From: an uncultured Prevotellaceae bacterium
Lineage (GTDB): Bacteria; Bacteroidota; Bacteroidia; Bacteroidales; Bacteroidaceae
Length of the DNA stretch: 45,875 bases
Assembly (NCBI GenBank): GCA_900321835.1
Contig: ONXQ01000016.1
Span: 1-45,875 of the forward strand
Direction of reading: 5' to 3'
Shown: piece after piece, positions 18,667-26,930 of the stretch
Layout: every line of letters starts with the position of its first letter
Numbering within the stretch: position 1 is the stretch's first letter
Notes under the pieces: generated by a model
Databases searched by the model: none
What the model was told of the DNA's origin: nothing
The model's input: only the letters and a program-made list of their open reading frames with translations
Made by a program: the position numbers and the translations under genes

Positions 18667-19110
18667 CTATATTTTCACCTTGAAAATCACTTTCTGGATT
18701 TCCTTTCCCTCGCCGATGCACGGTGCATGACCGTCTTGGGGGAGGAAGATGGCGAACTCGCCCGGACGTACGGTGATGTATTGCTCGGCCAAGCCTTCGT
18801 AGAAGGTGATGTCGTTGTCGGCGTCGTAGGGTGTTTCGGGCAAATCCTTGCGCGGGGTGAAGCCCATCGTCTCGGCGGTGTTGAAGGGCACCTGGATGTC
18901 GAGCATCACGTTGTGGGTTTCCAACTTGGCCTCCTCACGTGTCTTTCCTTTGAGCGTCTGGAAGTTGCCGAAGACGTCGTCGCCGTTAATCTTGACCTTG
19001 CCCTGAGGCACGGCCTTCAAATCATTCTCACGGATGAAGTCCACCACCTTTTGGATGCGTGGATTCAGTGCCACATACTTGTGGAGATTGTCTAATGTGT
19101 CTAATATCAT
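18667..19110 (-). CDS. YhcH/YjgK/YiaL family protein (DUF386)
   Basis: A 147-residue soluble protein. Family features are the N-terminal MILDTLDNLHKYVALNPRIQ, LETHNVMLDIQVPFNTAETM (His in a conserved beta strand), FAIFLPQDGHAPCIGEG (the cupin-like metal site with His) and the C-terminal KVIFKVKI. YhcH-type proteins are beta-sandwich/cupin proteins linked to sialic-acid or other sugar catabolism, probably as sugar isomerases or anomerases. The linkage is known from operons in other bacteria and is not shown here. It precedes glgB by 40 bp on the same strand. Start at 19110 follows the family and leaves a 146-bp gap to the MORN gene that contains only GC-rich palindromes. Confidence 0.92.
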   Translation of the reverse strand: MILDTLDNLHKYVALNPRIQKVVDFIRENDLKAVPQGKVKINGDDVFGNFQTLKGKTREEAKLETHNVMLDIQVPFNTAETMGFTPRKDLPETPYDADNDITFYEGLAEQYITVRPGEFAIFLPQDGHAPCIGEGKEIQKVIFKVKI

Positions 19111-19126
19111 ACTGGCCTCTCCCCAT

Positions 19127-19250
19127 CCCTTCCTCGAGGGGAGGGGCGTAGAATGTTTGTGGGGAGATATTCTACTTGTATAAGAAAGTGACCACTCCCC
19201 TCTTTGCCGTAGGCTTCCCCCTCGCCTTTAGGAGAGGAAGTAAGGGGAAG
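19127..19250. repeat. GC-rich palindromes 3' of the MORN gene (probable terminator)
   Basis: Two elements are seen. CTTCCCC (19214-19220) pairs with GGGGAAG (19244-19250) and begins just beyond the MORN stop (19257), so it may end that transcript. A second palindrome around CCTCGAGG (19132-19139), flanked by TCCC and GGGA runs, lies close to the yhcH start. A relative (CCCCTCC/GGAGGGG) lies at 20672-20687 after the A2M gene. Confidence 0.55.
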
Positions 19251-19256
19251 GGTCTT

Positions 19257-20393
19257 TTATTGCAGCGTTTCGATTCTGCCTCTCTTGTAATAACCCTTGC
19301 GGATGACGTTGCCCGTGCGGTCCTTCTCGACGAAGGCGCCGTCGCGCTGGTCGTTCACGTACGTACCTTCGAAGCGTGTGCCGTCGGCAGCCTCCTCGAC
19401 GGCCTTGCCGTTCTTCATGCCCTTCGTGAAGTGGCCCTTGAACTTCGTGCCGTCCATCATGCGGAGCACGCCTTCGCCGTCGAGTTCGCCGTTCAGCCAC
19501 TCGCCGTCGTAGATGTCGCCGTCTTTCGAGGTATATTTGCCACGTCCGTTCTGCTTGTCGTCCACCCAGTAGCCCTCGTACTTCGCGCCGTCGGGCCATG
19601 TGTAGGTGCCGAAGCCCTCCATCACGCCGTTCTTGAACTGTCCGACATACTTGCGTCCGTCGGCAAAGACGAAGATGCCCTGTCCCGTACGGTCGTTGTT
19701 AAAGTAGTCGCCCTCGTAGCGGTCGCCGTTCTTGAACGTGTAGATGCCCTTTCCCTCGCGCGAGTCGGCCTTCCATTCGCCCTCATAGCGGTCGCCGTTC
19801 GAATAGTTGTAGATGCCGTGACCCGAACGCTGGTCGTACTTCCAGTCGCCGTAGTAACTGCTTCCGTCGCGCCAGTCAATCAGACCCTTGCCATGCTTGC
19901 GGTCCTCCTTCCACTGACCTTTGTAGAAGATGCCGTTCGCCCACGTGTAGGTGCCTTCGCCCTCACGGTTGTCCTGCTTCCACTCGCCGACATACTTGTC
20001 GCCGTTGTAGTAGAACATCGTGCCCTGGCCCTCCTGATAGTCCTTGTACCAGAGACCCTCGTACTTGTTGTTGTTGGCAAAGTAGAAAGTGCCACGGCCA
20101 TGCTGGTGGTCCTCCATCCAGTCGCCCTCATACTTCTCGCCGTCGGAGAACGTATAGACGCCGTGCCCCTGGCGTTTGCCCTTCACATAGTTACCCTCAT
20201 AGCGGTCGCCATTCTCAAACTCCGCCTTCCCCTGTCCGTTAGGCTTTCCGCCCACGAGTTCGCCGTAGTAAGTAGCGGCCACAGGGTTGTTCTTGTCTTT
20301 CTCAAACGTGTAGTTGCCCATCACCACCTTCTGTGCCGCCACGGGCAGGGAGAGGGCAAGGAGGACAACGGAGGAAAATATGATTCGTTTCAT
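19257..20393 (-). CDS. exported MORN-repeat protein (14 repeats)
   Basis: A 378-residue protein with a signal peptide (MKRIIFSSVVLLALSLPVAA, then QKV). The mature part is almost entirely MORN repeats of 23 residues, each of the form [KR]YEGxWxxxxxxGxGxYxxxxGD. I count 14, the first being YYGELVGGKPNGQGKAEF and the last two degenerate, before a short C-terminus (RKGYYKRGRIETLQ). MORN repeats form extended beta-hairpin ribbons, in bacteria of mostly unknown role and often at membranes or surfaces. The start at 20393 was preferred over the longer frame (20549) because it gives a signal peptide and lies just after a -7 box. It follows the A2M gene on the same strand but is separated from it by a 22-bp repeat array and its own promoter. 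Confidence 0.9.
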   Translation of the reverse strand: MKRIIFSSVVLLALSLPVAAQKVVMGNYTFEKDKNNPVAATYYGELVGGKPNGQGKAEFENGDRYEGNYVKGKRQGHGVYTFSDGEKYEGDWMEDHQHGRGTFYFANNNKYEGLWYKDYQEGQGTMFYYNGDKYVGEWKQDNREGEGTYTWANGIFYKGQWKEDRKHGKGLIDWRDGSSYYGDWKYDQRSGHGIYNYSNGDRYEGEWKADSREGKGIYTFKNGDRYEGDYFNNDRTGQGIFVFADGRKYVGQFKNGVMEGFGTYTWPDGAKYEGYWVDDKQNGRGKYTSKDGDIYDGEWLNGELDGEGVLRMMDGTKFKGHFTKGMKNGKAVEEAADGTRFEGTYVNDQRDGAFVEKDRTGNVIRKGYYKRGRIETLQ

Positions 20394-20416
20394 GAAATCT
20401 CGCAATTTAGTTTCGG

Positions 20417-20424
20417 CAAAGTTA
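20417..20424 (-). promoter_or_regulatory. -7 box of the MORN gene
   Basis: TAACTTTG on the minus strand (20424-20417), 23 nt before the ATG at 20393, fits the Bacteroidota consensus. The -33 element is not obvious. Confidence 0.6.
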
Positions 20425-20542
20425 CACATTTCCTCCGTAATAAACAAACAATCGCGGCGCGAGCGCGTGTCCGCATCGTCGAGGCTGCGCGTATGGAAAA
20501 CCATCTTCCGCAATCCTTTGCAGGAGGTACAGACAAAGGTCA

Positions 20543-20652
20543 ATAGCACCGCAGTGGTACGAAAGTTTCACTGCGGTGGTACAAAAATTTCACCGCGGTG
20601 GTACAAGAATTTCACCGCGGTGGTACAGAAATACCATCGCGGTGAAATCATT
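20543..20652. repeat. array 3 of the 22-bp hairpin repeat (5 units)
   Basis: Units at 20543, 20565, 20587, 20609 and 20631, all exactly 22 bp. The core is CACCGCGGTGG in units 3 and 4, a longer GC palindrome than in the other arrays. Left arms are mostly TTTCA and right arms TGGTAC, while the last unit has ATACCA on the left and TGAAAT on the right, so some pairing is better between neighbouring units. It lies about 60 bp beyond the A2M stop in the 319-bp gap before the MORN gene. Confidence 0.9.
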
Positions 20653-20671
20653 GGGGTATTTGGCCCCCTTT

Positions 20672-20687
20672 CCCCTCCTCGGAGGGG
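20672..20687 (-). terminator. GC-rich hairpin 3' of the A2M gene
   Basis: CCCCTCC (20672-20678) and GGAGGGG (20681-20687) form a 7-bp stem with a tight loop, about 25 bp beyond the A2M stop. No good T-run follows on the minus strand, so termination is plausible but not certain. Related palindromes occur after the MORN gene. Confidence 0.5.
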
Positions 20688-20712
20688 TTAGGGGAGGTCG
20701 TTTTTTGTGAAG

Positions 20713-23700
20713 TCATTCCCCCACCTCCATGTTTCCTCCGGCGCTGTGTCCGCTGAAGGCGGGGGTGTAGGCGCACTGGACGGTGGAGATGCCGAGGGAG
20801 TAGCGGCCGGCGGCTCGGGTGACATAGTAGTCGAGGTCGAGGGTCGAGGTGCCCTTGCGGAAGCGGTCGAAGAAGAGGTCGGCCGAGGCGTCATGCATGG
20901 CGAGGTAGGCGCCGCGTCCGCCGAGCCACTGGTAGCCGCTCGTCTGGCGGAGGGGTTCGAGGCAGGCGGAGTGCTGCGAGCGTACTTGCACGAAGTCCAT
21001 GTCGCGGTCGGAGGTGACGATGTTTCGGATGCGCACCTTGTCGCCTACGCGCAGGGGTGTGCCTTCGCCGAGGGGTTGCCACTCGCCGGGGGTTGTCTCG
21101 ATGTAGGTCTTTCGCTCGACGCGGAGTTCGCCTTCGGTCGCCTGGAAGCGGTCGAGGGATTCGAGGCACTGGCCGTAGAAGCATCCCCAGGAGATGGAGG
21201 GTGTCGTCTTGGTGACGGTGGCCGTGGTGGCGTCGATGAGGGTGTCGGGCACGGGGGTCTTGGAGTAGCCGACGGCGGCGGTTTGACCTGAAATCTCGAG
21301 TGGCTGGCCGGCGAACCTGACTTCGGGGAGTTGGGGCTCGTGGAAGGTTGTCTCGGGGTCGAGGCGCAGGAGGAGGTCGGCGACGGCAAGGGTGTTGAGG
21401 ACGTTGTCCCACTTCTGGGTTTGCTTCTGGCGGAGGAGCCACATCTGCATCTGCAGGAGGTCGTCCTTGCTGAGTTGGTCGGGGGTGTCTGCCCCACTCT
21501 CGCGCTCGAGGCAGGTCATGAAGGCTTGCATGGCGGCCAGGTGGGTGGGTATGCGGTAGTCGCACCAGGAGTATTGTGCCTTGTCGGTGTCGAAGTAGCG
21601 TCCCATGCCGGGGCGTGTGACGGTGTATTCGTGGAGCGACTGGACGAAGCGTCGGGCGTAGGCGTCGCGGTGGTCGTCGTAGAGGATGACGGCGACGTTG
21701 GCGCGTCCGTACATCGAGAGGTCGGCGACACGTCGCTGGGTCTTGTCGAGGTAGAAGCGCTTCATGGCGTCGATGTCGGCGCTGCCCTTCAGGGCTTCGG
21801 GCACGAGGGTGCGGAGGTAGAGGTAGCGGAAGGTGGATTCGGTGGGAAGTCCTCGCTTGTCCTTCTTGCCGTACTTGTTGTAGTACTCGAGTTCCTCGCG
21901 GTCGAGGTAGCGGAGGCTCTTCTTGAGCATGGCGAGCACGTCGCGGTCTTCCTCGTCTTGCGAACGGAGGTAGCGGAGGAGGTTGGCCATGTGTTCGCTC
22001 ACGCTCAGGGTGATGTAGTAGGAGGGTTCCATGCCTTGGAACCACGACCATCCGCCGTCGGCGAATTGCTTTTCGGCGAGTTTCTTCTTGGCGGCGGCGA
22101 TGCGACGGTCGAGCAGTCGCTGGTCGAAGAGTTCGCAAAGCGTGTGGCGTTGAGCCGTCTCGTCCTGTGCGTCGAGCATCCAGGGCGATTCCTGGAGGAG
22201 GATTTCGCGGAGTTCCTGGTTCTTCTCAAGTTCGCTCGTGAGGGTGGTTTCCGTGCCTTCCTCGGCGTTCCATCGCATGATGAGTTCGAGCAGGCGCGGC
22301 ATACGCTTGGCGATGCTCTGGGCGACGCGGTTGGCATAGAGCGAGGCCGACCATGACACCATGTCGTCGTTCTCGGGGAGGATGACGGTGTGGAGGGCGA
22401 GGATGGCTTGCCACGAAGGGTTGTCGGTGTATTCGAAGGTCATGCGGCGCTGTGTGGCCGTCGTGCTGTGACGGTTGAAGAGGGACGAGAGGTCGATGTC
22501 GGCAGTGCCGGCTCCGTCGATGTAGAAGGGGACGGTTTCGGTGACATAGCGCTTGGAGGAGAGGACGGGGAGGAAGTTGCGCTCGCCGTCGCTGAAGAGG
22601 CCCGACGTTCCGCTGATTTCGCAAACGAGCATGGGGTACTCTTCGGGCACGTCGTAGTCGAACGTGACGCTCGAGGTGTTGCCTGCCCCCACTTGGAAGG
22701 GTCGCTTCTGGGTCATGACCACGGCGTCGTTCTCAGGATTGATGAGCCGCATGAGTGCCTCGCCGCTCAGGTCGTTCTCCGACGTGTTGATGATCTTGGC
22801 GGCGATGGTGAGGCGGTCGTTCTGACGCACGAAACGCGGCATGTTGGGTTGCACCATGAACTCCTTGCGAGCCACGGCCGTGCCTTCCAGGTGCCCGTAT
22901 TCGATGCCGGCGGTGTGTGCCAGCGAGAGTACGCGCCACTCGGTGAGGCAATCGGGAAGTGTGAACGAGATGCTGACGTTGCCCTCCTTGTCGGTGCGGA
23001 GATTGGGTTCGAAGAAAGCCGTCTCGTTGAAGTTCTCGCGGAGTTGGGGCGCAGGTGCGTTGGGTTCAGCCTTTTCGTCGTCGTCACCTCCGGCCACGCC
23101 CGGCGTGGGCATCGCCTCGTCCGTCTCCTCCGCATCGGCCATCATCGCGGTGGCTTCTTCCACACGCGCCATCTTCATCAGGGCACGCGACTCGAGCGGA
23201 CGTCCTGCGGCGGCTCCGAGCATATTGCTGTACACGAGGCGCTCCATGCCATAGCGGCTGCTATAGTCGTCAAAGGCACGCAATTCGTTGTACGCACGGC
23301 TATACACTGAGGGATATTCGGGACGGAACGGAAGGCTGAGCGAGGGAACGCTTCCAAGATGGCTCAACGTGCTATACACCGAGGGGATGTAGCGCGAGAA
23401 ATAGAGGGAGAAGGGCCATGCGTGACGTACGAAATAGTCGAGCGAGGCGTCGTACATCGTAGCCATCACGCTGGCAGGTACGGGCTTTCCATTCTTATCG
23501 ACGACACGGAGCGTCCATGTCTCGCGTTGGCCGGGGGTCAACTTGTCGCGGAAGGTCGTCCATGCCATCTTCAACTCCTTCTCAGGCTTCACGAGATAGA
23601 AGGTCTCTGCGATTTCGTGCTGACGTCCGTCCTTGACGTATGCCAGATAGAAGCGCATTCCTTCGCCATATTCCTCCTTATAGTCGAGGCGGAAGTGTTG

Positions 23701-26532
23701 TTGGGTGGGTTGGAGCACTGCCACCTTTTCGACCACCACATTGCGGTTATCGACGATGTAGAGATAGGTGTGGGCATCGGGCTTCTCGACCGCATACCAC
23801 ACATCGACACTCTTGCCCGGCTCGAGCACACGGGTGGAGGCGTGAATCCAGTCCTTCGCCAGGTTCATACGTCCGCCACGCTTCGAATCCCAAAGCACAA
23901 ACGTCGTGCTCGACGTGATGCGATGACCGTGTGTGTCGGTGGCTTCGGCACCGAGTTGATAGGCACCGAGTTCGGAACCTTGCAGCGAGGGAAGGTCGAT
24001 GGGCGTGTCGGCGACGAAACTCCCCGACGCCACGTCGATGTCATATTTCGACGTCTGCTGATTGTACTTGCGGAGCGTCCACGTGCCGGAGGCATCCACC
24101 TTCTGACCCTGTGCGTTGACGGCCTTCACCCGCCATTCCGTCTTCTTCGTGTCGGCACGATCCACGAGGTCGTTGCCTTCGACATCGAGCGAGAAGTCGC
24201 GCGCAGTGATGCGGACGGTCGTTTCGTCCTCATGCGTCTCGCCCGCAAGGTCGGTCACCTTCGCCTCCACACGGAATTTCATCATGCCGTAGTAGTCGGT
24301 CAGCACATAGCGGCCGTTCACTCTCTCCACGCGTGCACCCATGTCGGTCGAGTTGCGCACCATGTCGTCGTCGAGGAACACCTTCACGCGGAAGCGTCCC
24401 TCGTCGTCGGTCACGGTTTCGCCCTCCTCGGCCGTCTGCCATTCGTCACGGTCGTACCACCTGTACCACGAGGTGCTCTTGGCCATGCTCACCTTGAAGA
24501 CGACTTTGGCATTCTGAACGGGCACACCGCTATAGGTCTTTGCCACGCCCGTCACCTCGATGGTGTCGCCGAGGGCAAAACGTCCTTGCGTCTCCTCCAT
24601 TTCGAGGGTGAACGTCGGACGCTTGTATTCCTCGACACGGAAGTCGATGTCCGTTCGTCCGAACTCGATGTGCCAACATCCCGTGAGACGGTCGGTGGGA
24701 AGGACAAACTCGGTCGATGCCGCACCAAACTCATCGCTCTTCACCATCGCCTTCTGAATCACTTGCCAGTTGGCATCGCGCAGCGTGATGGCAAACTCCA
24801 CACCTTCGACCGCATGGATGCTCTCACCCAAACGCGTGTAGGCAAAGCCCGACACCTTGACCGTCTGACCGGGGCGATAGATGGCACGGTCGGTGAAGGC
24901 CTGGTAGATGGTTTGCTCGTATGCTTTCGACGGACGGAACTGAATTTCGCCGTTCACATCGACCAGCATCGTCTCGTCGTCCGCTGTTCCTCGTGCCGCT
25001 ACGCGGTCAATCTCAGGGTCGAGCACGACTTGACCTCGGGCATCACTTTCGTAGGTCTTCGAGAAGGTGAGCCACTTGCCGTTCACGTATTTTCCCCAAA
25101 GGCCAATGACCTCGCATCCCGCCTTCGGTGCGCCGCTCATGGCATCGACGACCGTGGCCAGACGACGTCCGCCAGGCATCGACACGGTCATCACCTGAAG
25201 CGTGGAGAGTTGGAAGTCGGATTTCGATTCCAGATTACTTCCCCGCAAATAGATGCGGAAACAACCGGCGGGAAGGCTCAACGCCAACGTGTCGTACTGC
25301 ATTTCCTCGGCAAGTTCGGGATGCTGCTTGTGGGCGTCGAACGAGAGGTGTTGCGTCCACACGGTTCCCACCTCCTTCATGTCCTCCGACTTTTGGTTAC
25401 AAAGCAACAAATCGGTCAACTTTCCTTTCGGACGAAGGCGCACCACCACAAGTTCGGCCTCATCGACATTTCGGTGCGACACCTTCACCATGAGCGGCTT
25501 GCCGGCTATCTCCGTTCCGCTTCCATCTTCCGGCTTCACATAAACCGAAAGGCTCGGAGCCAGACATTCCATCTCACGACGACGGAAATAATCCTTGATA
25601 TCGCTCTCCGGCCAACGGCGCATGGCTTCGCGCGCCAGTTCGAGTTCCTCTTGCCAGGTCGTCTGCTTCTTCTCGTTCACCCATCGGCGGAACACGTCGG
25701 CTCCCACCTCCGAGTCTTGCATCTCGTCGAGCAACGTCTTCAGCGCCTCCTCGTAATCATCGTCGTGCAGACGCAGGCGATAACTGCCGAGCAAGTTCTG
25801 CGACTGAAGTTCGCGCATACGCATCAGGGCATACGCCTCGCGCATCCCCTTTTCCTTATACACCGTGGCACAAAGCCCGTACAAGCGCCATTCCTCCTCT
25901 TTGTTCAAGAACGATTCATCGTCGAAGAAATCGACCACGAGCGAGAGGGCATCGTCGTGATAGAAACGGCTATCCTTGCCCACTTCCTCCATCAACGGTC
26001 GGCAATCCGCCACCGACACACCGGCGATTTCGCTCGCCCTTGCCGTGGCTGCCTTGATGTGTTCAGCCTTCCGACGGTTGCTCACGTCCAACGTCTCCTC
26101 GTCGCTCAACGTCAGGCTCGTGTATCGCCATTCGTGATACACACTCGCCGCCAGGGCATGGAGCATCGCCACCTCCGCCCAATCGCGGGGCGACGTGGCA
26201 CGTGCCTCACGTTCGCGGATGCGTGCCTCCAGTTGCTCAACGTCAATCACCATGCTATCGGGCGAAATGCTTCCGCGCATGGCCATCAACGTCAATCCGG
26301 CACGAGCCATCTGACCGAAGTTTCCCTCGTCCGAGGCTTTCTTGTAGATTTTCTCCGTCTCCTTGATGGCGGATTTGGGCAGGTCGTCGTTGATGTGTTG
26401 CTCGACCTTCGCCCAACTCTTGTCGTAACTGGTCTTAAAAATGTTCATGTCTTCCTGGTTTTGTGCAAAAGTAACTGCCGACACCAGTAGCAAACTCCAT
26501 GCCAGCATCAATCGTCGTAGGTCCATAATCAT
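20713..26532 (-). CDS. alpha-2-macroglobulin family protein without thioester motif
   Basis: A 1,939-residue exported protein (signal peptide around LMLAWSLLLVSAVTFA, then QNQED). After a helical N-terminal part of about 330 residues come macroglobulin beta domains, including FTDRAIYRPGQTVKVSGFAY near 545. An acidic linker (ADAEETDEAMPTPGVAGGDD) leads into LRENFNETAFFEPNLRTDKE near 1167, and then NMPRFVRQNDRLTIAAKI. The helical domain that normally carries the Cys-Gln thioester starts near 1390. There the sequence reads ILPENDDMVSWSASLYANRV, with no CxEQ, so it cannot trap targets covalently by the classical route. Bacterial A2Ms are periplasmic protease traps, usually partnered with PBP1c, which is absent here. 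Start may be 26532 or 26526. Confidence 0.92.
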   Translation of the reverse strand: MIMDLRRLMLAWSLLLVSAVTFAQNQEDMNIFKTSYDKSWAKVEQHINDDLPKSAIKETEKIYKKASDEGNFGQMARAGLTLMAMRGSISPDSMVIDVEQLEARIREREARATSPRDWAEVAMLHALAASVYHEWRYTSLTLSDEETLDVSNRRKAEHIKAATARASEIAGVSVADCRPLMEEVGKDSRFYHDDALSLVVDFFDDESFLNKEEEWRLYGLCATVYKEKGMREAYALMRMRELQSQNLLGSYRLRLHDDDYEEALKTLLDEMQDSEVGADVFRRWVNEKKQTTWQEELELAREAMRRWPESDIKDYFRRREMECLAPSLSVYVKPEDGSGTEIAGKPLMVKVSHRNVDEAELVVVRLRPKGKLTDLLLCNQKSEDMKEVGTVWTQHLSFDAHKQHPELAEEMQYDTLALSLPAGCFRIYLRGSNLESKSDFQLSTLQVMTVSMPGGRRLATVVDAMSGAPKAGCEVIGLWGKYVNGKWLTFSKTYESDARGQVVLDPEIDRVAARGTADDETMLVDVNGEIQFRPSKAYEQTIYQAFTDRAIYRPGQTVKVSGFAYTRLGESIHAVEGVEFAITLRDANWQVIQKAMVKSDEFGAASTEFVLPTDRLTGCWHIEFGRTDIDFRVEEYKRPTFTLEMEETQGRFALGDTIEVTGVAKTYSGVPVQNAKVVFKVSMAKSTSWYRWYDRDEWQTAEEGETVTDDEGRFRVKVFLDDDMVRNSTDMGARVERVNGRYVLTDYYGMMKFRVEAKVTDLAGETHEDETTVRITARDFSLDVEGNDLVDRADTKKTEWRVKAVNAQGQKVDASGTWTLRKYNQQTSKYDIDVASGSFVADTPIDLPSLQGSELGAYQLGAEATDTHGHRITSSTTFVLWDSKRGGRMNLAKDWIHASTRVLEPGKSVDVWYAVEKPDAHTYLYIVDNRNVVVEKVAVLQPTQQHFRLDYKEEYGEGMRFYLAYVKDGRQHEIAETFYLVKPEKELKMAWTTFRDKLTPGQRETWTLRVVDKNGKPVPASVMATMYDASLDYFVRHAWPFSLYFSRYIPSVYSTLSHLGSVPSLSLPFRPEYPSVYSRAYNELRAFDDYSSRYGMERLVYSNMLGAAAGRPLESRALMKMARVEEATAMMADAEETDEAMPTPGVAGGDDDEKAEPNAPAPQLRENFNETAFFEPNLRTDKEGNVSISFTLPDCLTEWRVLSLAHTAGIEYGHLEGTAVARKEFMVQPNMPRFVRQNDRLTIAAKIINTSENDLSGEALMRLINPENDAVVMTQKRPFQVGAGNTSSVTFDYDVPEEYPMLVCEISGTSGLFSDGERNFLPVLSSKRYVTETVPFYIDGAGTADIDLSSLFNRHSTTATQRRMTFEYTDNPSWQAILALHTVILPENDDMVSWSASLYANRVAQSIAKRMPRLLELIMRWNAEEGTETTLTSELEKNQELREILLQESPWMLDAQDETAQRHTLCELFDQRLLDRRIAAAKKKLAEKQFADGGWSWFQGMEPSYYITLSVSEHMANLLRYLRSQDEEDRDVLAMLKKSLRYLDREELEYYNKYGKKDKRGLPTESTFRYLYLRTLVPEALKGSADIDAMKRFYLDKTQRRVADLSMYGRANVAVILYDDHRDAYARRFVQSLHEYTVTRPGMGRYFDTDKAQYSWCDYRIPTHLAAMQAFMTCLERESGADTPDQLSKDDLLQMQMWLLRQKQTQKWDNVLNTLAVADLLLRLDPETTFHEPQLPEVRFAGQPLEISGQTAAVGYSKTPVPDTLIDATTATVTKTTPSISWGCFYGQCLESLDRFQATEGELRVERKTYIETTPGEWQPLGEGTPLRVGDKVRIRNIVTSDRDMDFVQVRSQHSACLEPLRQTSGYQWLGGRGAYLAMHDASADLFFDRFRKGTSTLDLDYYVTRAAGRYSLGISTVQCAYTPAFSGHSAGGNMEVGE

Positions 26533-26573
26533 TTTTTTGTTTAGGTGATACGCACAATGGGTTAATTATTTCA

Positions 26574-26604
26574 CAAAGGTAAAATTTTACATTCAGCCGA
26601 CAAA
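26574..26604 (-). promoter_or_regulatory. promoter of the A2M gene
   Basis: Minus-strand TACCTTTG (26581-26574) with TTTG (26604-26601) 19 bp upstream is a perfect Bacteroidota promoter. The leader to the ATG is about 40 nt. Confidence 0.82.
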
Positions 26605-26705
26605 ATATTTAACACTTTTTATCTCCATAACACCTTCCGCCTCGCTTTGCCGGTTTTATATATAAAGAGATTGACCGTCGAAAAAAACTAACACCCTGCG
26701 CCCCC

Positions 26706-26815
26706 ACCCGAGCGCTTGGACGAAAACGTCTGAGCGCTCAGAAATTTTCGTCCGAGCGCTCAGACGTTTTTTTCCGAGCGCTCACACCTTACGCACGTGC
26801 GCGTGAGACATTTTA
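26706..26815. repeat. array 6: 22-bp-period repeat with GAGCGCTC core
   Basis: GAGCGCT(C/T) occurs at 26710, 26732, 26754 and 26776, spaced exactly 22 bp, and a decayed fifth unit (CACGTGCGCGTG) follows in register. The best units read GTCTGA-GCGC-TCAGA and GTCCGA-GCGC-TCAGAC, so each is a palindrome with an A/T-rich linker. Sequence differs from arrays 1-5 but period and layout agree. It lies between the divergent A2M and 5'-nucleotidase promoters in a 398-bp intergenic region. The rest of that region is AT-rich and holds only the two promoters. Confidence 0.85.
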
Positions 26816-26878
26816 ATTTCATTCCAATCGGAAAAAAGCCGAACATATTTGTTTTTTTGCACTCCCCGCTCCAAAAAT

Positions 26879-26909
26879 TTTGTTTTTTGCACACTTAATC
26901 GTAAATTTG
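26879..26909 (+). promoter_or_regulatory. promoter of the 5'-nucleotidase/miaA operon
   Basis: TTTG (26879-26882) and TAAATTTG (26902-26909) are separated by exactly 19 bp, matching the consensus. The ATG is at 26931, giving a leader of roughly 15 nt. A similar T-rich TTGCAC string lies about 40 bp further upstream. Confidence 0.8.
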
Positions 26910-26930
26910 CAGATTAAATTCCATCGGGCA

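Noticed and set aside
19257-20393. 69-bp tandem DNA repeats in the MORN gene as a satellite or mobile array
   Set aside because: The periodicity is explained by the 23-residue MORN protein repeat, and DNA units have diverged at synonymous positions.
23359-26490. 1,043-codon open frame on the plus strand
   Set aside because: It is exactly antisense to the A2M gene, has no recognisable motifs and a His/Arg/Val-rich composition typical of the reverse frame of a GC-rich gene.
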